Source: Marivita sp003149565 (GTDB lineage: Bacteria > Pseudomonadota > Alphaproteobacteria > Rhodobacterales > Rhodobacteraceae). Taken from it: a DNA stretch of 64,000 bases. The notes under the pieces were generated by a model, which was not told the origin of the DNA, did no database searches, and saw only the letters and a list, made by a program, of their open reading frames with translations. The position numbers and the translations under genes were made by a program. Shown here piece after piece: positions 58,576-64,000 of the stretch (the stretch's first letter is position 1; the number at the start of each line of letters is the position of its first letter). Location: assembly GCF_965216415.1 (NCBI RefSeq), contig NZ_CBDCFU010000002.1; one strand, given 5' to 3'.

Positions 58576-59055
58576 TTACGTTGTGAAAACCAGCGCTGCC
58601 CCCCACATCCCGAGTGCAAATACTGTATGCGCGACAAGGCCCATGCCGCGCACGCGCCAAGGGTTGTCAGTACGGCTGGCCGCCCACCCCAATCCCATTC
58701 CAGGCAACAGAAGAAACCATCCTGCGGCGATGGTGATCAGCGCGAATATCCAGAGCGGTACGAACGGTGCCCCTATAAGCCATTGGGGACCTACGATCAT
58801 GAGAAACAGAATGCCGTAGAGAATGCCCACGCCGTAGTGCACAGCCCAACCGATGGCCGTTTCCCCAGAAACTCGGGGCACCTCACCGATGTCAGAATGG
58901 AATAAACGGCCCTTCGGGACTTCCGCTGCCCACCTCCCAACATTGCCCCAATTCGGCAAAGGCTGGCCAAGAAGGCGATGCAGAAGCAATGCCCAGAGGT
59001 CCATTGCCAACGTCCCTGCGACACCCATCAAAACGCCAATGATCACCCAGTTCAT
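58576..59055 (-). CDS. DUF2938-like four-helix membrane protein
   Basis: The protein has 159 residues with four hydrophobic segments (VIIGVLMGVAGTLAMDLWAL, GWAVHYGVGILYGILFLMIV, IFALITIAAGWFLLLPGMGL, VAHTVFALGMWGAALVF). The pattern of a conserved M-D-L near the N-terminus, a W-x-V-H-Y in helix 2 and a G-L-G-W-A-A-S-R turn fits DUF2938 membrane proteins. Function is unknown. The gene stands alone. Confidence 0.78.
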   Translation of the reverse strand: MNWVIIGVLMGVAGTLAMDLWALLLHRLLGQPLPNWGNVGRWAAEVPKGRLFHSDIGEVPRVSGETAIGWAVHYGVGILYGILFLMIVGPQWLIGAPFVPLWIFALITIAAGWFLLLPGMGLGWAASRTDNPWRVRGMGLVAHTVFALGMWGAALVFTT

Positions 59056-59127
59056 AGTCTGCTCCCGCTCAAATGTTGAAACAGACTATAGACTTGGACG
59101 TAAATGCCAATGTTGGAACGCGAGCGT

Positions 59128-59550
59128 TTACCCAACCCAACCGACAATCTGATCTGCCCGCATCGCACCGGATTGGCGCGCGCCTTCGCGGCCTTTGTCA
59201 AAGCGGATCATCGTCGGGATGCCTCGGATACCGTAGGTTTGACCAGATTGCGGGAAGTCCTCGGTGTTGAGTTTCACCAAGCGTGCACGCGATTTGAGCG
59301 TGCCGGCGGCTTTGGAAAACTCCGGCCCCATCATTTTACAGGGGCCGCACCACGGCGCCCAGAAATCGACAACCAAGGGCACATCGTCCGTGCGCGCAGC
59401 TTTTTGCAGAGTCGTCCAATCGACCTCAACGGCCTTGCCCGGCATCAGACCTGCGCCACAAGTGCCGCATTTGGGATTTGCGTCCAGCCGATCTTCGGGA
59501 ACACGGTTCGTCTGCCCACACTCAAGGCAGGTCAGTTTTTTTCCAGCCAT
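59128..59550 (-). CDS. trxC: Thioredoxin 2 (TrxC) with N-terminal zinc finger
   Basis: The protein has 140 residues from MAGKKLTCLECG at 59550. The N-terminal zinc finger has two C-x2-C pairs (CLECGQTNRVPEDRL, PKCGTCGAGL). The thioredoxin domain has VVDFWAPWCGPCKMMGPEFS with active site C-G-P-C, and the cis-Pro in GIRGIPTMIRFDKG. TrxC reduces cytosolic disulfides, typically in oxidative stress. Six upstream codons (MFWSII) are in frame but not part of the family. Confidence 0.93.
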   Translation of the reverse strand: MAGKKLTCLECGQTNRVPEDRLDANPKCGTCGAGLMPGKAVEVDWTTLQKAARTDDVPLVVDFWAPWCGPCKMMGPEFSKAAGTLKSRARLVKLNTEDFPQSGQTYGIRGIPTMIRFDKGREGARQSGAMRADQIVGWVG

Positions 59551-59563
59551 GATAATACTCCAA

Positions 59564-59589
59564 AACACATTCGTTGAATGATATGTGTT
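59564..59589. promoter_or_regulatory. Inverted repeat just upstream of trxC
   Basis: AACACAT and ATGTGTT flank an inner perfect dyad CATTC-GTT-GAATG. It lies 14-39 bases ahead of the trxC start, where an operator for stress control would be expected. No known regulator consensus is claimed. Confidence 0.35.
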
Positions 59590-59623
59590 CTGACGTCGGA
59601 CGCTTCAAGCCCCACCGCTGAGA

Positions 59624-60265
59624 TCACTCCTGTGCAAGACTGTGCACCAGATCGGCCTTTGACATTTCAGAGCGGCCTTCGATCTCGCGCTCTTGTGCCA
59701 TGTCGTAAAGTTCATCCCTCGTTTTCTGCTCTAAAGCCGACACAGACCCTTTGCCCCTGCCGTTTTCATCGGTGGTGTCTTCAATTGCCGAAAGCAACTC
59801 ACCCTTGTTCATCGAAGATCGGCCTTCGATATCCAGATCAGCCGCCCGGGCCAGAAGCATATCCTTGGTTGGGCCGTCCTCTTTGATGTCCGCAACCTTG
59901 TCTCTTACGTCGGCGGGTTGATCGACAAATTGCTGATCTCCATATTTCTTTTTCTGGGTAGAGCGGGCGTATTCGTTTTCGGTCAGCAACATCCTTACCT
60001 TCCTTGGCAGGTACCGCTCTCCCGATGCATCCGAAGCCTCGCCCGACTTGGTGCCCCAGTCTTCTTCGGTCCAGTGATGCAGATCGGTTTCCTCCTGATC
60101 AGGGCCGTCATCCTCGTAACCCCCGCCCCGTTTTTGATATTCCTGAACAGCCAGCTGCGCTTTTCGCGCCGACCACTGCCCGGGATCCCCACCCTTGTCA
60201 GATTGCGTGATTTCTTCCTTCACGGTCTCCCAAAGTTCGGGATCCGATTTCTTGGCCGAACTCAT
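59624..60265 (-). CDS. DUF5872/Rho-N-like stress-associated protein
   Basis: The protein has 213 residues from MSSAKKSDPELW at 60265. Residues 1-110 match the DUF5872 pattern (KEEITQSDKGGDPGQWSARK, AQLAVQEYQKRGGGY, HHWTEEDWGTKSGEAS, RYLPRKVRMLL). Residues 130-213 hold two SAP/Rho-N-like helical repeats (DMLLARAADLDIEGRSSMNK; ELYDMAQEREIEGRSEMSKA), which usually bind nucleic acid. The protein is highly charged and soluble. It overlaps the DUF3140 gene by four bases. The role is unknown. Confidence 0.8.
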   Translation of the reverse strand: MSSAKKSDPELWETVKEEITQSDKGGDPGQWSARKAQLAVQEYQKRGGGYEDDGPDQEETDLHHWTEEDWGTKSGEASDASGERYLPRKVRMLLTENEYARSTQKKKYGDQQFVDQPADVRDKVADIKEDGPTKDMLLARAADLDIEGRSSMNKGELLSAIEDTTDENGRGKGSVSALEQKTRDELYDMAQEREIEGRSEMSKADLVHSLAQE

Positions 60266-60609
60266 GCGGACGTCTCCTTCAGCGGGTCGTGGCCCCAGTT
60301 CATCAGGGAATAACGCCAGTCCGAACATTTCACACCACTGTCAGGCCCACCTTGCGACAGATGACGTTTCACATACCCGACAACCTTCGCCATGTGATCC
60401 CACTGATCTTGGGACAGATCATCCTTTCGGGTGTCTTTGATCTGCACGATACGGCGCCCGGATTTGTGGCCGGTGCTCTCACCTTCGTCGGCGTCACCGA
60501 CAGACCGCGAGTCCGCCGTATCGAGCCACGCCTCCATCTCGGATTTACTCATGTTGACGAGGTCTTGCCATTCGTCCCAGACTTGGCTTCTGGATTTGGA
60601 TGACGACAT
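60262..60609 (-). CDS. DUF3140-like protein
   Basis: The protein has 115 residues: VWDEWQDLVNMSKSEMEAWL, GHKSGRRIVQIKDTRKDDLS, QDQWDHMAKVVGYVKRHLSQ and the closing RYSLMNWGHDPLK. This ordering is that of DUF3140 proteins, small helical DNA-binding-like proteins often next to DUF5872 or SAP-type genes. It leads a two-gene unit; AGGAAGGTGAGAC stands ahead of the ATG. Confidence 0.85.
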   Translation of the reverse strand: MSSSKSRSQVWDEWQDLVNMSKSEMEAWLDTADSRSVGDADEGESTGHKSGRRIVQIKDTRKDDLSQDQWDHMAKVVGYVKRHLSQGGPDSGVKCSDWRYSLMNWGHDPLKETSA

Positions 60610-60849
60610 GTCTCACCTTCCTTTTCTGTTGAAAGGAAAGGCAGGTGACGCCACGAAAGTTCCAAGCAATTGCGAAGTACTGCTCATGCAGTCACTTGCA
60701 AATTCGGGCTGATTCTGCGATATTGATGATGCTAACGATCTTCTATTCGACCCTCTGTTTTCCGACACCGGCACACAGTCATCGATCCAGACGTGACTTC
60801 GCCGGGTTGCCGCATGTTGCGGGCAACGGAAAACAAAAGGATACTTCAC

Positions 60850-61056
60850 ATGGCCACTGGCACAGTGAAATGGTTCAACACCACAAAAGGCTACGGCTTC
60901 ATCGCACCCGATGGCGGCAGCAAAGACGTATTTGTTCACATCTCTGCAGTTGAGCGTTCGGGCCTGACCGGTCTGAGCGACGACCAGAAGGTGACCTTTG
61001 ACATCGAAGCGGGCCGCGATGGTCGCGAAAGCGCGGTCAATCTCGCACTGGCGTAA
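60850..61056 (+). CDS. cspA: Cold-shock-domain protein (copy 1)
   Basis: The protein has 68 residues, one OB-fold: GTVKWFNTTKGYGFIAPDGG holds RNP1 (K-G-Y-G-F-I), and KDVFVHISAVERSGLTGL holds RNP2 (V-F-V-H-I). AAAAGGATACTTCAC lies ahead of the ATG at 60850; the longer frame from 60793 is not used. It binds single-stranded RNA or DNA. A second copy at 62729 differs at only about eight residues. The leader contains a GTTGCC...GGCAAC hairpin close to the ribosome site. Confidence 0.93.
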   Translation: MATGTVKWFNTTKGYGFIAPDGGSKDVFVHISAVERSGLTGLSDDQKVTFDIEAGRDGRESAVNLALA

Positions 61057-61078
61057 GCCAAGTCCTGACACGTAAAGA

Positions 61079-61115
61079 ACCGTCCGTCGCGCCTTGCGGC
61101 GGGCGGTTTTTCTTT
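61079..61115 (+). terminator. Rho-independent terminator of cspA copy 1
   Basis: AACCGTCCGTCGC and GCGGCGGGCGGTT pair with two G-T/wobble positions around a short loop, followed by TTTTCTTT. It lies 23 bases after the stop. Confidence 0.8.
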
Positions 61116-61292
61116 GTCACAGACCGCATGTCCGTCTTGGAAAGGCTTTGAGGCTGTTGTGGCCAATGTGCCGCAATGGTTATTTTGCAATGTGTGTCCG
61201 TCATGCGATAGCGCTTGTTTTCGCCTAAAGCCTCGGCATCATGTCGCTTGCCTTTTTATGCGATTTACAAACAACGAGGAACAACGCTGCCC

Positions 61293-61853
61293 ATGTTCTC
61301 CAGACGTCACTTTTTGGCTGCCACTGCCGCCGGTCTGGCTGCCCCTAGCCTTGCTACGGCGCAAGGTTTCCAAATTGATCCAATCTATATGCCCCAAGAT
61401 GTTCGCATCAAAAGTGATGTAGCTGCCGGGCAAATCCTGATCCTGCCACGTGCGCATTTCCTGTATCACGTGACCCAACCCGGTGTTGCGCGCCGGTATG
61501 GTGTTGGTGTCGGCCGCGCCGGGCTTGAATTCACCGGCACTGCGGAAATCGCGGTCAAGAAAGAATGGCCGACATGGCGTCCAACAGACGAAATGATCGA
61601 GCGTGAGCCAAAGACATACGCCAAGTTTGTCGACAACGATTACGTTCAGCCAGGTGGGCCAGGAAATCCACTTGGAGCGCGAGCGCTGTATTTGTTCCAG
61701 AACGGGCGCGATACGTTTTTCCGTATTCACGGAACAACAGCCCCACGGTCGATCGGCCAGTCGGTGTCAAACGGCTGTATCCGTATGTTAAACGCCCATG
61801 TGAAAGACCTTTATGAACGCGTGCCGATCGGCACGGTCGTCACGGTCTTGTAA
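61293..61853 (+). CDS. Exported L,D-transpeptidase (YkuD domain)
   Basis: The protein has 186 residues from ATG 61293. A Tat-like signal opens it (MFSRRHFLAATAAGLAAPSL). The YkuD domain contains YGVGVGRAGLEFTGTAEIAV, KKEWPTWRPTDEMIER, NPLGARALYLF and the catalytic block FRIHGTTAPRSIGQSVSNGC followed by IRML, with the active-site His and Cys. It would form 3-3 peptidoglycan cross-links or attach proteins in the periplasm. The frame is open 26 codons further upstream without a signal sequence. It stands alone. Confidence 0.92.
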   Translation: MFSRRHFLAATAAGLAAPSLATAQGFQIDPIYMPQDVRIKSDVAAGQILILPRAHFLYHVTQPGVARRYGVGVGRAGLEFTGTAEIAVKKEWPTWRPTDEMIEREPKTYAKFVDNDYVQPGGPGNPLGARALYLFQNGRDTFFRIHGTTAPRSIGQSVSNGCIRMLNAHVKDLYERVPIGTVVTVL

Positions 61854-61986
61854 ACTGGTGAGGTGCCGGGGCGCGATCTGCGCGCGCCTCGGGATTGCCA
61901 TTCAGCTGCCTTAAATTCGAGCGCGATGCTGGGCCATCCTAGGCCCATCGTTTACGGACGTGTTTATTGAGTGAAGAGGCAGAAAA

Positions 61987-62160
61987 TTGGCAGCCATAAC
62001 ATTGATCGCCGGAAGTATTCTGGGTTGGCTTGCGGCTGCCGCTGCGCTGATCGCTGGAGCACTCGCATCGACAGCGCTGATTGTCTTTTGCGTCACGAGT
62101 ATCGGGTTTTCCGGTATAGCTCTGCTCGCAGCCTCAATCAGACCGCAGCCGAAAATCTGA
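61987..62160 (+). CDS. Putative 57-residue membrane protein with TTG start
   Basis: From TTG 61987 the product reads LAAITLIAGSILGWLAAAAA, LIAGALASTALIVFCVTSIG, then FSGIALLAASIRPQPKI. Two or three closely packed hydrophobic stretches make an integral membrane peptide. GAGG stands eight bases ahead of the TTG. No family is recognised. The main doubt is the weak start codon; an 88-codon frame on the other strand is a shadow with no hydrophobic plan. Confidence 0.4.
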   Translation: MAAITLIAGSILGWLAAAAALIAGALASTALIVFCVTSIGFSGIALLAASIRPQPKI

Positions 62161-62215
62161 CCTCGATCGCACAACATTTAAGCACTGGCGCAGAATACTG
62201 CCGAGCCTGCGGATC

Positions 62216-62479
62216 TTACAGCAGGACGTGTATGACAAGCAGGTTCGGTATGATGAACGCCGCAGCGATACAGAACAGCTTGGCCAAGTGCGACGCCGTC
62301 TGAAAAAGCTTATTCTCTTCCATGGCATCGCCATAGGCCAGCGCGGCGAAGAACAGCGCGCCAGATTGTCCGTTCTCAATCAAGCGGTTACGCTCGATTT
62401 CGGCGCGGGCTTCGGCATACCGCTTATCCAGCATGCTTTGCTCTGTTTTAGCGGCAACCCGTGCTTCCATGCCTGACAT
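62216..62479 (-). CDS. Small membrane-anchored hypothetical protein
   Basis: The product has 87 residues. The N-terminal half is a charged helix (EARVAAKTEQSMLDKRYAEA, RAEIERNRLIENGQSGALFF), and the C-terminus is one membrane span (LFCIAAAFIIPNLLVIHVLL). A tail-anchored topology is likely. GGGAGAGGGATAATG gives a strong ribosome site. No domain is recognised. Confidence 0.65.
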   Translation of the reverse strand: MSGMEARVAAKTEQSMLDKRYAEARAEIERNRLIENGQSGALFFAALAYGDAMEENKLFQTASHLAKLFCIAAAFIIPNLLVIHVLL

Positions 62480-62728
62480 TATCCCTCTCCCTGCAGTCTG
62501 AGACCGCCTAAAGGTGGTGCGCGACGCTCGCAGGACAAGGCACTTTCAAATGAAATTCAGCACCTGGCTTTTTTCTTGCGTCATTTCTGGAATCACATGA
62601 GAACGTGACTTGCTAAGTTAGCAATATCGACCACTGCTCCAATCTTGGCTCAGTTACGCGATTTTGACTGACCGAGCCCGTCGTGCCGTCTTGCCCGGCG
62701 GAAGATAAGACAGACAGGAGTAGAACGG

Positions 62729-62935
62729 ATGGCCACTGGCACCGTCAAATGGTTCAACACCACAAAAGGTTACGGCTTTATTGCACCGGAAAGCGGCGGA
62801 AAAGACGTGTTCGTGCACATCTCTGCAGTCGAGCGGTCTGGCCTGACTGGACTCGCGGACAATCAGAAGGTCACCTACGACCTTGAAGCTGGTCGTGATG
62901 GTCGCGAAGCTGCGGTGAACCTCACGCTCGCATAA
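62729..62935 (+). CDS. cspA: Cold-shock-domain protein (copy 2)
   Basis: The protein has 68 residues with RNP1 KGYGFIAPESGGKD and RNP2 VFVHISAVERSGLTGLADN. CAGGAGTAGAACGG gives a strong Shine-Dalgarno. It differs from the copy at 60850 at a few positions (APESGG for APDGGS, ADNQKVTYDLEAG for SDDQKVTFDIEAG). The upstream 240 bases are non-coding and differ from those of copy 1, so the two are likely expressed under different conditions. Confidence 0.93.
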   Translation: MATGTVKWFNTTKGYGFIAPESGGKDVFVHISAVERSGLTGLADNQKVTYDLEAGRDGREAAVNLTLA

Positions 62936-62942
62936 CGTGGAT

Positions 62943-63173
62943 TCAGGGCTGCGCCCAATCCACATTCTTGGCTTCTGAGATTGTCAGCCGACCATCAGGC
63001 CAAGGTCGGAACAAGGCACGGGCGGCCGTTTCGTCGCCCGTCAGCCAAAGTGCCAGCGCCTCCTGTCCAGGCTTGATGCTGAACCTTGGCGCTCCCGGCT
63101 CCGGGACATCCACACCTGCGCTGCCAGCCAATTCCGCAACAGGCCGAGTCACGTATAACCGCTCCCGTATCAC
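62943..63173 (-). CDS. Short SRAP/YedK-like fragment or small protein
   Basis: The product has 76 residues. VTRPVAELAGSAGVDVPEPG then APRFSIKPGQEALALWL resembles the N-terminus of SRAP proteins (HMCES/YedK), in which P-R-Y-N-I-A-P-G-Q follows a Met-Cys-Gly-Arg start. Here the catalytic Cys2 is absent (MIRERLYV) and the rest of the domain is lacking, so it cannot cross-link abasic sites. The ending LFRPWPDGRLTISEAKNVDW is intact-looking. It overlaps the arylesterase stop by four bases and is likely translated. Confidence 0.55.
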   Translation of the reverse strand: MIRERLYVTRPVAELAGSAGVDVPEPGAPRFSIKPGQEALALWLTGDETAARALFRPWPDGRLTISEAKNVDWAQP

Positions 63174-63844
63174 TCCGCCGCGCGTTTGACCAACTCGGCT
63201 ACAGCCGGACCCATTGCCTCAACAATCAAATCCACACCTTCTGCATTGGGATGGATCCCGTCCATTTGCATCACATCGCGCAGCTCGGCTGGAGTGCTCC
63301 CGACGCTGTACAGCCCTTCGAAAAAACGAGGAAAGTACATCGCGCCGTAAGCTTCCGCCAATTCCGGATACATCGCGTCGAATTCAGCTTTGTATTCTGG
63401 TCCATAGTTGCCCGGCGCTTCCATCCCGACAATCAACACCTCGAGCTCCTTATCCTCGGCAATCTGTAAAATGCCTTCGAGATTTGCACGCGACACGGAC
63501 GGGTCTAAACCACGCAAAAGGTCATTCCCTCCAAGCGCCACGATAAGCGCATCTGTCGAGGGTGACAGCGACCACTCCACACGTGACAGGCCGCCCGCTG
63601 TGGTGTCTCCGGAGACACCAGCATTCACCAGCCTCACGTCGAGGTCCTGCTCCGCAAGATAGCTGCGCATCTTCGGGACAAAGCCGTTCTGGTCGATTAA
63701 TCCATATCCCGCTGTAAGGCTGTCGCCCAACGCAATAACCTCAACCGGTTCCGCTTGGGCAGCTGTGACTGTGCAAAGGCACACAACCGCGACGCCCGCC
63801 TTGCTCAGAACCCACGACGCCCCATATGTGAATGAGTGAAACAT
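63170..63844 (-). CDS. Exported SGNH-family arylesterase/thioesterase (TesA-like)
   Basis: The protein has 224 residues from ATG 63844 with a signal peptide (ASWVLSKAGVAVVCLCTVTA, AQA). The SGNH blocks are complete: block I GDSLTAGYGL with the Ser, block II with Gly in NAGVSGDTTAGGL, block III VALGGNDLLRG with the Asn, and block V DGIHPNAEG with Asp and His. TesA-type enzymes hydrolyse acyl-CoA or aryl esters in the periplasm. It is divergent from an ABC ATPase 18 bases away, an arrangement frequent for tesA. Confidence 0.9.
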   Translation of the reverse strand: MFHSFTYGASWVLSKAGVAVVCLCTVTAAQAEPVEVIALGDSLTAGYGLIDQNGFVPKMRSYLAEQDLDVRLVNAGVSGDTTAGGLSRVEWSLSPSTDALIVALGGNDLLRGLDPSVSRANLEGILQIAEDKELEVLIVGMEAPGNYGPEYKAEFDAMYPELAEAYGAMYFPRFFEGLYSVGSTPAELRDVMQMDGIHPNAEGVDLIVEAMGPAVAELVKRAAE

Positions 63845-63862
63845 TAAAAAGCTCCGTACCCA

Positions 63863-64000
63863 ATGACCCAACCAGTCCTCGACCTCAAAGATGTCACGCT
63901 CAGCCTTAAGGGCAATGCCGGAATGGTTGAAATCCTACATGGGATCAGCCTTTCCGTTCACAAGGGCGAGACCTTGGGCCTGATCGGTCCTTCAGGGTCG
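63863..64000 (+). CDS. ABC transporter ATP-binding protein (YbbA/LolD-like), 5' end only
   Basis: The first 46 residues are present: LDLKDVTLSLKGNAGMVEIL, HGISLSVHKGETLGLIGPSG and S, the latter being the start of Walker A. Position divergent from the TesA-like gene identifies the YbbA ATPase of the YbbAP system. The rest lies beyond the window. Confidence 0.82.
   Translation, partial: MTQPVLDLKDVTLSLKGNAGMVEILHGISLSVHKGETLGLIGPSGS

Overview
The window reads as a chromosomal segment of an alphaproteobacterium of the Rhodobacteraceae (Roseobacter-type). The basis is recognisable gene content and order: aapJ, ATP12 chaperone, RluA-type pseudouridine synthase, crcB, rarA and a Do-type protease; hom-glpX-recJ; a putR/putA pair with a PutA that lacks the DNA-binding domain; and a BMP-type purine or nucleoside transporter. 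No database search was possible, so the taxonomic call is inference. About 75 genes or gene remnants, two tRNAs, one tRNA-borne genomic island and one decayed accessory locus are described.

Layout. 1-7.9 kb is core: aapJ (cut by the window edge), a minus-strand operon crcB-rluA family-HAD-ATP12, a Tat-exported multicopper oxidase, rarA and a Do-like protease. 8.3-12.8 kb is a compact plus-strand operon of an M1-type metallopeptidase, an AttH/CrtC-like lipocalin-fold protein and a di-heme cytochrome c lipoprotein. 13.1-15.1 kb is a SARP/TolB-like/TPR regulator split by a one-base frameshift, divergent from a 52-residue membrane peptide gene. 15.96-16.17 kb is the tail of an old integrase. 16,210-23,635 is a 7.4 kb island in the 3' end of tRNA-Glu: tyrosine integrase, SF3-type primase/helicase, small Cys-rich and membrane proteins, GIY-YIG nuclease, serine resolvase with a clear res-like dyad, an AT-rich glycosyltransferase and a zinc-ribbon protein. 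It is bounded by a 21-bp direct repeat, with a second 23-bp repeat placed nearly symmetrically just inside each end.

23.8-32.1 kb is core again: recJ, glpX, hom, a TetR regulator with its palindromic operator, an AhpD-like protein and an amino-acid ABC transporter. 32.2-38.5 kb is an accessory locus: a second SARP/TolB/TPR-type regulator, a vanadium-haloperoxidase/PAP2 protein with nine GGL repeats at its N-terminus, an S8 protease, and then a run of pseudogenes (LCAT-like lipase, trypsin-like protease, graspetide-type ATP-grasp ligase). The junction of this locus replaces the C-terminal tail of the next gene.

38.5-46.4 kb is an eight-gene translationally coupled minus-strand operon: a Rieske-only protein, a Rieske-lacking non-heme-iron oxygenase, a GST-like protein, an 8-oxoguanine/guanine-deaminase-like amidohydrolase and a four-gene BMP-type ABC importer. 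The split oxygenase plus GST strongly recalls the NdmC/NdmD/NdmE methylxanthine demethylase, so uptake and oxidative breakdown of a (methyl)purine is the best reading. Upstream on the same strand are acylphosphatase-like, formamidase, M20 amidase and gamma-glutamyltransferase genes (46.5-50.8 kb), possibly one nitrogen-salvage programme.

50.8-64 kb is core: tRNA-Leu, a TPR protein, putR/putA, a rhomboid, a GFA protein, ettA, trxC, stress-type small proteins, two cspA copies around an L,D-transpeptidase, tesA-like arylesterase and the start of an ABC ATPase. The items I rate most interesting are the split purine oxygenase operon, the SARP/GGL-peroxidase/S8/ATP-grasp locus, and the island with its recombinase sites and inverted repeat.
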